A stretch of 64,000 bases of DNA from Pseudomonas sp. H1h. Lineage in GTDB: Bacteria; Pseudomonadota; Gammaproteobacteria; Pseudomonadales; Pseudomonadaceae. The notes beneath the pieces are model-generated. The model did no database searches and was not told where the DNA came from. It was given only the letters and a program-made list of their open reading frames with translations. The stretch is from positions 124,001-188,000 of the forward strand of contig NZ_AYMJ01000008.1 of the NCBI RefSeq assembly GCF_000633255.1, written 5' to 3'. This document shows, in pieces, positions 20,607-30,150 of this stretch. The position numbers and the translations under genes were made by a program. Positions within the stretch are counted from its first letter, which is position 1. Every line of letters starts with the position of its first letter.

Positions 20607-20765
20607 GAAATGCCCCCTGTTTTGGAAGGCGTGCAGGGTGGCAGAGGGTTTTTGCCGCACAATGTCCGCTTGATGTCCGGGACGACGGAATGTTGCACGA
20701 TTGAAATAAATGACCCGGGCGCCGGAATAGTTTTAGATGCGTTCTTTTTTTGGCCTTGGGATCCT

Positions 20766-21482
20766 GTGAACGTGAGCAGACTGCTGATCGTCGACGATGA
20801 CGTGGAAATTCTCGCCTTGCTGAAGAAGTTCTTCGTCCAGCACGCCTACGAAGTCGATGTGGCCGTCGACGGCGCGGCGATGTGGGCGGCGATTGCGCAA
20901 CAGCGCCCGGACACGATCATTCTCGACCTGATGATGCCCGGCGAGGGTGGCTTGAGCCTGTGCCAGAAAGTGCGGGCGCAGATGGGCATTCCGATCATCA
21001 TGCTGACCGCCATGGGCGAGTTGAGTGATCGCATCGTCGGCCTCGAACTGGGTGCGGATGACTACGTGACCAAACCGTTTGCCCCGCGTGAACTGCTGGC
21101 CCGCTTGCGCGCCGTGCAACGCCGCGCCGGTGAGCAGGTCGGCCCTGCGAGCGAGCCGTCACGGCCGGTAGTCGCTTTCGCCGGTTGGCACCTGGACATC
21201 ACCTGCCGCGAACTGCGCTCGCCGCAAAACGTGATGATTCCGCTGTCCGGTGGCGAGTTTGACCTGCTGGTGGTGTTTCTCGAGCACCCGCAGCGCATCC
21301 TTACCCGCGAACAACTGATCGACCTGTCTCGCGGCCAGGGCCATGACGCCTTTGATCGCAGCATCGACGTGCAGGTCAGCCGCCTGCGGCGCAAGATCGA
21401 ACCGGACAGCAAACGCCCTGACCTGATCCGCACTGTGCGCAACGGCGGTTATATGTTCACGGCCAAGGTCACTCGTTCATGA
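20766..21482 (+). CDS. OmpR-family response regulator
   Basis: About 238 residues. The receiver domain (LLIVDDDVE, phospho-Asp in TIILDLMMPGEGG, Lys in YVTKPF) is joined to a winged-helix DNA-binding domain (RILTREQLIDLSRG...VSRLRRKIEPD...RTVRNGGYMF). Two GTG codons (20766 and 20772) can start it; no ATG is available in frame near the domain. The histidine kinase gene overlaps its stop by 4 bases (ATGA), so the two form a cognate pair. Signal unknown. Confidence 0.9.
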   Translation: MNVSRLLIVDDDVEILALLKKFFVQHAYEVDVAVDGAAMWAAIAQQRPDTIILDLMMPGEGGLSLCQKVRAQMGIPIIMLTAMGELSDRIVGLELGADDYVTKPFAPRELLARLRAVQRRAGEQVGPASEPSRPVVAFAGWHLDITCRELRSPQNVMIPLSGGEFDLLVVFLEHPQRILTREQLIDLSRGQGHDAFDRSIDVQVSRLRRKIEPDSKRPDLIRTVRNGGYMFTAKVTRS

Positions 21483-22807
21483 TTCGCCGCTTCTTGCGCC
21501 GTGATCCGCTGAGTCGGCGTATCGCCCTGACCATCGTCGCGGCCATGCTTGCTTCGCTGGCGCTCAACTTCCTGTTCGTGGAGGTGGCGGGAACCTGGGC
21601 GCGGCCGCCCATTGAACGCACCGGATTGCTGGAGCAGATTGCCGCTACCGTCAAGGTGATCGAGGCCGCACCGGCACCTTTACGCCGGCAACTGGCGCAA
21701 GCGGCAAACGGCCTGACACAGGAGGTGATGTGGAGTGCGCAACGCGACGACCTCGGATTGCCCTCGGGTGGTACGCCACTCACGGCAGGCAAGACATCGG
21801 TGTTGCATCAGTTGTTGGGCGATGATCGACAGATTCGGGTGTTCAACCCCGCTGACTGGCCGAGCGGCAGCCCGCTGGGGCGCTATGCGGCGCTGATTCA
21901 ACTGCCCGATGCCAGCTGGTTGCTGTTCTCTTCGCGCGAGCGCTCCTGGGGACTGGACATCGGCACACGCATCGCGATCATCATCGCCCTCGGCCTGATC
22001 GCCACGGTGCTGGTGGCCTGGCTTGCCACACGGCAACTGGCCCAGCCGCTGCAGCGTTTCGCCAGCGCTGCCCGACGTTTTGGCGGCGATCTGCGTGCGC
22101 CGCCGATCAAGATCGAAGGCCCGGACGAGATCCGTCAGGCGATCATCGCCTTCAACACCATGCAGGCGCAGATTCAGCATTACATCAGCGAGCGCACGCA
22201 CATGCTCGCGTCGATCTCCCACGATTTGCGCGCTCCGCTGACCCGGATGCGCCTGCGCAGCGAGTTCATGGAAGATTTTGATCATCAGGACAAACTGATC
22301 CGCGACATTGAAGAGATGCAATCGATGATCAACGCCGCACTGGCGTTCTTCCGTGAAGACACCCAACCGGAGCAAACCACCGCGTTCGACCTGTCGGAGT
22401 TGCTGCAGACGATCATCGACGACTACCGCGACCAGAATATCGCCATCGGTTTCAGCGGCCCGGCACATCTGGTGTATGAGGGACGCCCGCTGGGGATCAA
22501 ACGGGTGATCGTCAACCTGCTGGAGAACGCCGAGAAGTATGCGCAGCAGCCATGCATTGCGCTGAGCAGTGACGGTTACAGCATCTGTATCGACGTCAGT
22601 GACGACGGGCCGGGAATTCCCGAAGCATCGCTGCAACGGGTATTCGATCCGTTTTTCCGCCTGGAAACCTCGCGTAACCGTGAAACCGGTGGCGTCGGGC
22701 TGGGCTTGTCGTCGGCGCGGGCCATTGTCCGGGAGCAGGGCGGGGAGCTGACGTTGAGTAATCGCAACGGGGGTGGCTTGTTGGCGCGGGTCGAGCTGCC
22801 TTTGTAA
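21479..22807 (+). CDS. Sensor histidine kinase, EnvZ-like
   Basis: A 442-residue inner-membrane kinase. It has a membrane segment at about residues 16-37, a periplasmic sensor of ~125 residues, a second segment (IAIIIALGLIATVLVAWLA), a HAMP linker, the H-box SISHDLRAPLTRMRLRSEFM with the phospho-His, and N, G1 and G2 boxes (NLLENAEKYA, DDGPGIP, GVGLGLSSA). All catalytic motifs are intact. It is coupled to the preceding regulator. Confidence 0.92.
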   Translation: MIRRFLRRDPLSRRIALTIVAAMLASLALNFLFVEVAGTWARPPIERTGLLEQIAATVKVIEAAPAPLRRQLAQAANGLTQEVMWSAQRDDLGLPSGGTPLTAGKTSVLHQLLGDDRQIRVFNPADWPSGSPLGRYAALIQLPDASWLLFSSRERSWGLDIGTRIAIIIALGLIATVLVAWLATRQLAQPLQRFASAARRFGGDLRAPPIKIEGPDEIRQAIIAFNTMQAQIQHYISERTHMLASISHDLRAPLTRMRLRSEFMEDFDHQDKLIRDIEEMQSMINAALAFFREDTQPEQTTAFDLSELLQTIIDDYRDQNIAIGFSGPAHLVYEGRPLGIKRVIVNLLENAEKYAQQPCIALSSDGYSICIDVSDDGPGIPEASLQRVFDPFFRLETSRNRETGGVGLGLSSARAIVREQGGELTLSNRNGGGLLARVELPL

Positions 22808-22869
22808 TACTTTGAAACATTCAGCCATGGCGAGCGGTCAACAGGACACATTCACTGCAAGAAGCGTCC

Positions 22870-24054
22870 ATGAAAACCCCACGGCCCTCCGCACGCCTTG
22901 AACCGCTGTCACAACTTCGCAATCTGAAAATGGCCCGCTCCGCGCACGCTTACGTGCGCGGCAGTACGGTGCAGTTTTACGAGTGGCTGCACAGCCAGCC
23001 GGGACGCCGCCTGCCGCAAGGGCCGGCAGTGTGGATCTGTGGCGATTGTCACGCCGGGAACCTGGGGCCGACGGGCGACTTGAAAGGGCGCATCGATATC
23101 CACATCCGCGACCTCGACCAAACCGTTATCGGCAATCCTGCGCATGATCTGGTCCGTCTGGCCTTGTCCCTGGCCACCGCCGCCCGTGGCTCGGATCTGC
23201 CCGGCGTGGCGACTGCGCGGATGCTCGAAGAAATGATGCGCGGCTACGAGCAGGCGTTTGAAGAAGACGTCGATAAAGAACCGCCACGCCCCGCGCAAGT
23301 GAAAGCCGGGATGCGCAGCGCGGTGCAGCGCACCTGGAAGCATTTGGCCCAGGAGCGCATCGAAAACACTAAACCGACTATTCCGCTGGGCAAGCATTTC
23401 TGGTCGTTGTCGCGCGAGGAGCGCAGCGCGTTGAAGACGTTGTGCGCCACGCCAGATCTGCACACGTTGGTGACGTCACTGAAGGGCCGCTCGAAGGATG
23501 ATCGAGTGAAAATGCTCGACTCGGCCTATTGGGTCAAAGGCTGCAGTTCGCTGGGGCTCAAGCGTTATGCGGTTTTACTCGGGGTGGGCGATGGCGATGA
23601 CGAAGAGTATTGCTTGCTCGACATCAAGGAAGCGGTCGCCGCTGCGGCCCCGCGGGTGGCCCGGGCGGCAATGCCCAGAGACAACGGCAAGCGGGTCGTC
23701 GAGGGTGCGCGGTTTCTCTCGCCGGGCCTTGGCAATCGGATGATTGCGGCCCGGGTGCTCGACCATGGCTTCTTCATTCGTGAACTGCTGCCTCAAGACA
23801 TGAAACTGGAGCTGGATCAGTTGAGCCAGACCGATGCGATGTTGGCCGCCGGGTATCTGGCCCGCGTCGTGGGACTGGCGCATGCCCGGCAGATGGACCT
23901 GAGCACACGGGCCTCGTGGATGCGCGAACTGCAAGCGTGTCGCTCAAAGACCCTGGATGCACCGTCGTGGTTGTGGTCGAGTGTCGTGCAGTTGGTGGGC
24001 AGGCATGAGAAAGGCTATCTGGAGCACTGCCGGCGTTATGCGCTGGAGCACTGA
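22870..24054 (+). CDS. DUF2252 family protein
   Basis: A 394-residue cytoplasmic protein of the DUF2252 family. Recognisable features are the N-terminal MARSAHAYVRGSTVQFYEWL, GPAVWICGDCHAGNLG and IRDLDQTVIGNPAHDLVRLALSL. The GDxHxxN and D-x-D spacing recalls the catalytic loop of aminoglycoside-kinase-like folds, so kinase-like activity has been suspected, but no substrate is known. It lies 62 bases downstream of the two-component pair, possibly in the same transcript. Confidence 0.8.
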   Translation: MKTPRPSARLEPLSQLRNLKMARSAHAYVRGSTVQFYEWLHSQPGRRLPQGPAVWICGDCHAGNLGPTGDLKGRIDIHIRDLDQTVIGNPAHDLVRLALSLATAARGSDLPGVATARMLEEMMRGYEQAFEEDVDKEPPRPAQVKAGMRSAVQRTWKHLAQERIENTKPTIPLGKHFWSLSREERSALKTLCATPDLHTLVTSLKGRSKDDRVKMLDSAYWVKGCSSLGLKRYAVLLGVGDGDDEEYCLLDIKEAVAAAAPRVARAAMPRDNGKRVVEGARFLSPGLGNRMIAARVLDHGFFIRELLPQDMKLELDQLSQTDAMLAAGYLARVVGLAHARQMDLSTRASWMRELQACRSKTLDAPSWLWSSVVQLVGRHEKGYLEHCRRYALEH

Positions 24055-24090
24055 TCCCGCTGGAGGACTCAGTTGTCTGTTGCCGATATG

Positions 24091-24134
24091 AAATTTGTTC
24101 TGTAGATTTTCATGAAAATACAAGAACAGAATTT
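24091..24134. promoter_or_regulatory. Palindromic operator candidate upstream of puuB-like gene
   Basis: A perfect 14-bp palindrome ATTTTCATGAAAAT (24106-24119) sits inside a larger imperfect dyad with GTTCT (24097-24101) and AGAAC (24123-24127) arms. It lies just upstream of the oxidase start and is a good candidate site for the PuuR-like regulator encoded two genes on. Confidence 0.5.
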
Positions 24135-24147
24135 CACGAGGCCGCCA

Positions 24148-25437
24148 ATGTTTCAGCAATCCCAGCGCCATGTCGACAGCTACTACGCTCACAGTTGCGC
24201 CGATATCCTCACCCAACGACCGGTGCTCGAAGGCGCGCAGGACAGCGATGTGGTGATCATCGGCGCGGGATTCAGTGGTTTGCACACGGGGTTGCGCCTG
24301 GCACTGGCGGGCAAGCGCGTCACCGTGCTGGAGGCCAGTCGCGTGGCGTGGGCCGCATCCGGGCGCAACGGCGGGCAGGCGATTCTGGGCTGGTCGTGCG
24401 ACATGCCACCGCTGGAAGCAGCGCTGGGGCATGAGCGGGCAAAGCGCCTGTGGGGCGGCATGCGCTGGGCCGCGCAGGAGTTGCGCGCACTGCCCGGGCG
24501 TCACGGCTTCGATTGCGACTATCGCCCGGGGCATTTGTGGACGTCGGTGATGCCGCGTCGGGTCAGCCTGCTGACTGAATGGCAACACGAAGCCAGTCAC
24601 AAGTGGGGCCACGACGGCCTGCAATTCATTCCCCGTGAAGATCTGCCGCAATGGGTCGCCAGCGAGCGCTATCAGGCCGGGCTCTACGATGCTGAAGGCG
24701 CACACCTCAATCCGCTGAAACTGGCCCTCGGGCTGGCCACCGCCCTTGAGCGTGCCGGCGGGTGCATCTACGAGCAAAGCAAAGCATTGAGCTATCAGCC
24801 TGAGGGCGATGGTTTCCAGGTCAACACCGCACGTGGTTCGGTGAAGGCCGACGTGCTGGTGCTGGCCTGCAACGCCTATCTCGATGAACTCGACCCGCAA
24901 CTCGCCAGCTGCATTCTGCCGGTCGGCACCTATCAGGTGGCCACCGCGCCGCTGAAACCGGAGCAAGCCACGGCGCTGCTGCCGAGCAACGTCTGCGTGA
25001 CCGACAACCAGTTTGTCCTCGATTACTTCCGCCGCACGCCCGACAACCGCTTGTTGTTCGGGGGCGGCTGCACCTATCTGGGCGGCATGCCCAAGGACAT
25101 CGCGGCGGCGACCCGGCCGTTTCTCGAGCGCGTATTCCCGCAGCTCAAAGGCGTCGGGCTGCAATTTGCCTGGGGCGGGCACATCGACCTGACGATCAAG
25201 CGCACCCCGGACATTGGTCGCGACGGCCAGCGCTATTGGCTGCAGGGTTACTCGGGCCACGGTGTGCTGCCGACACTGGCCGCCGCCCGCGCAGTGTCGG
25301 ACGCCATTCTCGGTAAAGACGATGAGTTGGCGTTGTATCAGGGCCTGAGCAATGGCAGCTTTCCCGGCGGTAAATACCTCGCCGCACCGCTGGAAGCCAT
25401 CGGCAAGGCCTGGTATCGACTGCGCGACAGCATTTGA
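24148..25437 (+). CDS. FAD-dependent amine oxidase, PuuB-like
   Basis: A 429-residue DAO-family flavoenzyme. The FAD site DVVIIGAGFSGLHTGLRLA lies near residue 28, then VTVLEASRVAWAASGRNGGQ, and a C-terminal GYSGHGVLPTLAAARAVSDAI completes the cofactor pocket. It resembles gamma-glutamylputrescine oxidase, which oxidises gamma-glutamyl-polyamines after PuuA action. ATG 24148 has GAGG 8 bases upstream; an ATG 12 codons earlier lacks a ribosome site and lies inside the operator palindrome. It is grouped with puuR- and puuA-like genes. Confidence 0.85.
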   Translation: MFQQSQRHVDSYYAHSCADILTQRPVLEGAQDSDVVIIGAGFSGLHTGLRLALAGKRVTVLEASRVAWAASGRNGGQAILGWSCDMPPLEAALGHERAKRLWGGMRWAAQELRALPGRHGFDCDYRPGHLWTSVMPRRVSLLTEWQHEASHKWGHDGLQFIPREDLPQWVASERYQAGLYDAEGAHLNPLKLALGLATALERAGGCIYEQSKALSYQPEGDGFQVNTARGSVKADVLVLACNAYLDELDPQLASCILPVGTYQVATAPLKPEQATALLPSNVCVTDNQFVLDYFRRTPDNRLLFGGGCTYLGGMPKDIAAATRPFLERVFPQLKGVGLQFAWGGHIDLTIKRTPDIGRDGQRYWLQGYSGHGVLPTLAAARAVSDAILGKDDELALYQGLSNGSFPGGKYLAAPLEAIGKAWYRLRDSI

Positions 25438-25462
25438 TGAAAAATTTTCTGGAACCCCGGCC

Positions 25463-26020
25463 ATGAACAAGCAAGAAGAAATCGCTGCGCTGGCGATCCT
25501 GATCCACGACCTGCGCAAGCACAAGAAATACACCCTGAAAGAACTGGCCGACAAAATCGGCCGTTCGGTGGGCTTTCTCTCGCAGGTCGAACGCGGTCTG
25601 TCGCGGCCGACGGTGGCCGACCTGACCGCGATCAGCGAAACCCTGGGCGTGCCGACCACCTATTTCTACAGCCTGCCCAAACCCAAACAGGTGCCGTGGG
25701 TCACCCGCCCCGACGAGCGCCGCACGCTGTATTACGCCAACGGCATTACCGACATTCTGGTGTCGCCGCAGATGCGCGCTTCGTTTTCCATGCTCGAAAG
25801 TCATCTGGAACCGGGCGCTAGCAGCGGCGACCGGCACCTGAGCGACAGTTCGGAGCAGGGCGGCTATGTCCTCGAAGGCGAACTGACCTTGTGGCTGGGC
25901 GATGACGAGGACCCGGTCGCGCTACGTGCCGGCGACAGCTTTCAATTCGACAGCCACACCCGTTGCCGCTACGGCAACCTCACCCAGCAGCTCACGCGCG
26001 TGCTCTGGGTCTACACCTGA
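25463..26020 (+). CDS. XRE-cupin transcriptional regulator, PuuR-like
   Basis: A 185-residue regulator with an N-terminal helix-turn-helix (LKELADKIGRSVGFLSQVERGLSRPTV, residues ~25-50) and a C-terminal cupin barrel (EQGGYVLEGELTLWLGDDED...AGDSFQF). This is the architecture of PuuR, the putrescine-responsive repressor. The ATG follows GGAA, 25 bases after the oxidase stop. It sits between the oxidase and synthetase genes and probably controls the unit. Confidence 0.88.
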   Translation: MNKQEEIAALAILIHDLRKHKKYTLKELADKIGRSVGFLSQVERGLSRPTVADLTAISETLGVPTTYFYSLPKPKQVPWVTRPDERRTLYYANGITDILVSPQMRASFSMLESHLEPGASSGDRHLSDSSEQGGYVLEGELTLWLGDDEDPVALRAGDSFQFDSHTRCRYGNLTQQLTRVLWVYT

Positions 26021-26043
26021 CAACAACAAAAGGAACACCGACG

Positions 26044-27390
26044 ATGGACGCTGTCTGCTCTGACCTGCTCGCTGAAGTGCGTGCGTTTCGCCAACGCTAC
26101 CCCGAGGTGCGTTATGTCGACCTGATTTCCCTGGACATTCCCGGGCATTTCTACGGCAAGCGTTATCCGGTGGACATGCTCGAAAAAGTCGCTGCAGGCA
26201 GCGCGCTCAAACTGCCGCAAAACTGCGTGTTGCTGGGCGTGCAGGGCGGCCTGTTCAAGATCGGCGATTACTGCTTCAACGACGGCGACCCGGACGCCGC
26301 GCGCCGCCTCGTCCCGGGCACACTCAAACCGGTGACCTGGGAAGCACAGCCGCTGGGGCAGATGCTGATCACCTCCGATGGCACCGCCAAGCCGATCGAG
26401 TTCGAACCCCGTGAAGTGCTCGCACAGGTGCTCGATCGCCTCGCGCGCAAAGGCATTCATCCGGTGGTGGCGTTCGAGCTGGAGTTCTACCTGTTCGACA
26501 AGAAGCTGCGCGACGGCCTGCCGCAATTCCCTCGCGACGAGCTGAGCCACGATGCCGATGATCAGCCGAACATGCACATCGAGCGCCTGTCGCGTTTCGC
26601 CCCGGTGCTGGATGAGATGGTCGAAGCCGCGCGGACCCAAGGCATCGACGCCACGGTCATTACCGCGGAGCTGGGGCCGGGGCAGTTCGAGATCAATTTT
26701 GGGCATCTGGACGACGGTCTGCGTGCCGCCGACTGGGCGGCGCTGTTCTGTCGCAGCACCCGTGGTGTTGCGCTCAAGCACGGCTACCGCGCCAGTTTCA
26801 TGGCCAAGCCGTACGTCGAGCATCCGGGCAGCGGCATGCACGTGCACGTCAGCCTGTATGACGCGGCAGGCAATAACCTGCTGGCCGCCAATCACCAACA
26901 GCCGCTGCGCCATGCGGTGGCCGGGTGCCTGGACTTGCTGCCGCACAGCATGCCGATTTTCGCGCCGAACCAGAATGCCATGCGTCGCTTGAGCGGCACG
27001 GTGAACACCGCGACCAAGGCAAGTTGGGGTTACGAGGACCGTGACGCGTGCCTGCGCATTCCCGAGTCGGACTCAAAAAACCTGCGCATCGAATACCGTC
27101 TGGCCGGCGCCGACGCCAACCCGTATCTGGTGCTGGCGGCGATTCTGGTGGGCCTGGAACACGGGCTGGAAACCGGCAAGGAACCGATCCCGCCACTCAA
27201 CGACGACCGCAACAGCGGCATCGCTTTCCCCAGCGAAATCCTCGATGCCGTGCGCGCCCTGCAGAATCAACCGCAATTGCGCGCGGGACTGGGCGCCGAG
27301 TTCATCGACGTGTATTGCGAGAACAAGCGCCAGGATCACCTGGCGTTCATGCAGGAGATCAGTGCGCGGGAGTATCGCTGGTATCTCTAG
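26044..27390 (+). CDS. Glutamine synthetase-like gamma-glutamylpolyamine synthetase
   Basis: A 448-residue member of the glutamine synthetase superfamily, PuuA/PauA branch. It should ligate glutamate to a polyamine or other amine with ATP. Motifs are ELEFYLF and GPGQFEINF (metal ligands), GSGMHVHVSL, and APNQNAMRRL...ASWGYEDRDACLRIP in the nucleotide/amine site. ATG is preceded by AAAGGA. With the neighbouring oxidase and PuuR-like regulator it outlines a gamma-glutamylated amine catabolic unit. The amine cannot be identified from sequence. Confidence 0.88.
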   Translation: MDAVCSDLLAEVRAFRQRYPEVRYVDLISLDIPGHFYGKRYPVDMLEKVAAGSALKLPQNCVLLGVQGGLFKIGDYCFNDGDPDAARRLVPGTLKPVTWEAQPLGQMLITSDGTAKPIEFEPREVLAQVLDRLARKGIHPVVAFELEFYLFDKKLRDGLPQFPRDELSHDADDQPNMHIERLSRFAPVLDEMVEAARTQGIDATVITAELGPGQFEINFGHLDDGLRAADWAALFCRSTRGVALKHGYRASFMAKPYVEHPGSGMHVHVSLYDAAGNNLLAANHQQPLRHAVAGCLDLLPHSMPIFAPNQNAMRRLSGTVNTATKASWGYEDRDACLRIPESDSKNLRIEYRLAGADANPYLVLAAILVGLEHGLETGKEPIPPLNDDRNSGIAFPSEILDAVRALQNQPQLRAGLGAEFIDVYCENKRQDHLAFMQEISAREYRWYL

Positions 27391-27392
27391 TG

Positions 27393-30014
27393 TTATATGA
27401 CGCGGCCTTTCTTCGGCGGCGAATGATCGGCCGGCTCGGCTCTGGCACTGTTCAGCAACTGCGCGAACGCCGCCTTGTCGATCGGCCGACTCATGAAATA
27501 CCCCTGAACCTCGTTGCATTGGTCCTTGCCGAGAATGTCCAGTTGTTCTTCGGTTTCCACGCCTTCAGCAGTGACGGTCAGGCCCATGGCCTTGCCGAGA
27601 CCGATGATTGCCTGCACCACGGCGCGATCGTTGGCGCCGTGGCTGATCGAGGCGATGAAGCGCTTGTCGATCTTGATCCCGTCGAACGGATAGGCGCGCA
27701 GGTAACCGAGGGATGAGTAGCCGGTGCCAAAGTCGTCCATGTTCAGGCGCACGCCCAGTTGCTTGAGCGCATTCATGGTGGCCAGCGCGCCGTCGGTGTC
27801 GACCAGCATCACGTTCTCGGTGATTTCCAGTTCCAGGCGACTGGCCGGAAAACGCGTCTGCACCAGTGCTTCGCGCACGTCTTCGACGACATCGCTGAGG
27901 GCGAACTGCGCCGGCGACAGGTTGACCGACAGCAGGATGTCCGACGGCCAGGTGAGGGCGGTTTCACAGGCTTCGCGTAACACCCAGCGGCCCAGTGGCA
28001 CGATCAGGTCGGTCTGCTCCGCCAGCCCGATGAACAGGTCCGGCCCGAGCAGCCCCTTGGTCGGATGCTGCCAGCGCACCAGGGCTTCGACCGAGACGAT
28101 GTGCTTGCCGTCGACCGTGTAGCGCGGCTGGTAGTGCAGGACGAATTCGTCGTTCTTCAGCGCGCCGCGCAAGTCGCTTTCCATCTGCCGGCGCGTCTGG
28201 ATCTGGTCGCTCATGTGTGCTTCGAAATAGCACCAGGTGTTCTTGCCTTCGGACTTGGCCTGATACAGCGCGATGTCGGCGCAGCGAATCAGCTCACTGG
28301 GCACAAAGCCCTGACGCCGGCTCAGGGCAATGCCGATGCTCGCGCCCACGTGCAGCGGATGATGTTCGAAGATCAGCGGTTGGTGCAGGCTTTCGACCAG
28401 CCGCGTGCAGAACCGGTCGACCTCCAGACGGCTGTCCATGCCATTGAGGACCACGACGAATTCGTCGCCACCCAGACGCGCGACAATATCGTGCTCGCGG
28501 GTGCATTCACGCAGGCGATTGGCAACCTCCTGCAACACCGCATCACCGGCCGGGTGGCCCAGTGAATCGTTGATCGGTTTGAAATTGTCCAGGTCGATCA
28601 TCAGCAGCGACAGCGGTGGCGCGTGTTCCTTGAGCAGCAGTGCGTCATCCAGATAGCGCGCCAACTGGTTGCGATTGGGCAGGCCGGTGAGGGCATCGTG
28701 CATCGACAGGTGCTGGATTTGCGCATGGGCGGCGACTTCGTCGGTGATGTCACTGGCAGTACCGCGATAGCCGCTCACGGCGTGCTTGTCGATGATCGGC
28801 CGCGCCGACAATCGGCAGTGACGCTGCTGCCCGGCGTGATCGCGGTAGGTGCAACGCAGGTCGCTGGCATTGCTGTCTTCGCTGAGCTTTTTCAGCCACA
28901 GCTCCAGCGGTGTGGTGTCGCACGAGACCAATTGTCCGATGCCTTGCCCCAGCCACTGGGCTTGCGGGTAACCGGTCACCTCGCTGAAGCGCGCCGAAAG
29001 ATAGGTCAGGCACAAATGGTTATCGACTTCCCAGATCCAGTCCGACGCCGCTTCGGCCACCGCGCGAAAACGTTCTTCACTGGCTTCCAGCGCATGATTG
29101 GCCGCTTCCAGTGCCTGATTCGAGGCCTGCAGCGTGCTGAAACTCTGGTCGACATAGGTTGAGGAACGCAACGCGTGGCGCAAGAAGTACGCGGTCAACA
29201 GCATCAGCACCACCAGCACGCCGCCGAGCGTCGGCAGCAACGACCACAACAGTTGCTGGCCGGGGCGTTCGAGGTCCGCGCTCAGGCTGTAACCGATGTT
29301 GCCCAGCGGCACCCGAGGCTGTTCGTCAGCGAGTGTGTCAGCCTGTGTGAGGGCCAGGTTCTGCAGGCCGTAGGCGGTGCTGATCGCCTGGAGTTTGGCG
29401 GGTGTCAGTTTGTCGACAAATACCAGCACCGAGGTCTGCTTCGGATCGCCCAGCGGGCGCTCGTCGTTGGGCAGGATCGCTGCGGCCGTGACCAGTGCCG
29501 GCCAGCCGTCGAATAGCGAGTAGGTGTTGATCGGCACAGTCAGGTCGGCCTGACTTTGCACCTGATCAATCAGCGATGCGGCAGACACCTGGAGCAGACC
29601 GCTGATGTCCACGTCCTCGAGTTGTCCTTGCACGACGGCGTATCTGGTTCGGTCCCGATCCAGCACAAACACACCGTCATAGCCGTCGCTGGTGAACAGG
29701 GTCTTGCCGATGTTCTGCTGTGTGTAGGCCCAGTCGATGTCGACTTTGCTGTGCAAGTGTTCGTAGGCCGTGGTCCAGTCGGCGTAGCTGGTGATGTAGC
29801 TTTTGGACGCGGCGATGCGGTTTTCCAGCGCACGGGCCGTGTAGAAGCGGGTTTGCTCGACATCCTCACGGTCCAGGCGAGCGGCAATCCCGATCAAGGT
29901 GCCGACGGCGGCCATCACCCCGACGATAAACAGCGCGCCGACTGCAAACGCCAGGCGGCGGGTGATTGCACTTTGCCGAGGCGGAACAGGCGCAGCGGGC
30001 GTGAAGATATCCAT
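27393..30014 (-). CDS. CHASE4-PAS-GGDEF-EAL c-di-GMP turnover protein
   Basis: An 873-residue membrane protein. Two membrane segments (about 20-46 and 262-283) enclose a periplasmic CHASE4-like sensor. A PAS domain (~310-430) and a GGDEF domain follow; the latter has an intact RLGGDEF and an inhibitory RxxD site (REHD) exactly five residues upstream. The EAL domain has EALVRW, DDFGTGYSSL, KIDKRFI and AEGVET. Both catalytic halves look active, so it may make or degrade cyclic-di-GMP depending on signal. It converges on the synthetase gene with a 2-base gap and no terminator. Confidence 0.92.
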   Translation of the reverse strand: MDIFTPAAPVPPRQSAITRRLAFAVGALFIVGVMAAVGTLIGIAARLDREDVEQTRFYTARALENRIAASKSYITSYADWTTAYEHLHSKVDIDWAYTQQNIGKTLFTSDGYDGVFVLDRDRTRYAVVQGQLEDVDISGLLQVSAASLIDQVQSQADLTVPINTYSLFDGWPALVTAAAILPNDERPLGDPKQTSVLVFVDKLTPAKLQAISTAYGLQNLALTQADTLADEQPRVPLGNIGYSLSADLERPGQQLLWSLLPTLGGVLVVLMLLTAYFLRHALRSSTYVDQSFSTLQASNQALEAANHALEASEERFRAVAEAASDWIWEVDNHLCLTYLSARFSEVTGYPQAQWLGQGIGQLVSCDTTPLELWLKKLSEDSNASDLRCTYRDHAGQQRHCRLSARPIIDKHAVSGYRGTASDITDEVAAHAQIQHLSMHDALTGLPNRNQLARYLDDALLLKEHAPPLSLLMIDLDNFKPINDSLGHPAGDAVLQEVANRLRECTREHDIVARLGGDEFVVVLNGMDSRLEVDRFCTRLVESLHQPLIFEHHPLHVGASIGIALSRRQGFVPSELIRCADIALYQAKSEGKNTWCYFEAHMSDQIQTRRQMESDLRGALKNDEFVLHYQPRYTVDGKHIVSVEALVRWQHPTKGLLGPDLFIGLAEQTDLIVPLGRWVLREACETALTWPSDILLSVNLSPAQFALSDVVEDVREALVQTRFPASRLELEITENVMLVDTDGALATMNALKQLGVRLNMDDFGTGYSSLGYLRAYPFDGIKIDKRFIASISHGANDRAVVQAIIGLGKAMGLTVTAEGVETEEQLDILGKDQCNEVQGYFMSRPIDKAAFAQLLNSARAEPADHSPPKKGRVI

Positions 30015-30150
30015 AGGCTCGTCCTTGATTCGCTATCTGAATCATCTGGAACAGCGGCCAGCGCGAAATGTTCAAGGTTTTTGTGATGATTGCGCCGAGG
30101 CGAGTTCTCCAAGCGTAGTGAATGCCTGGGGATTTTGCCTTGAAGCAACG

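Noticed and set aside
23944..25659. 571-codon minus-strand frame over the PuuB-like gene
   Set aside because: Antisense shadow with Arg/Gln-rich composition and no domain; the plus-strand oxidase is clear.
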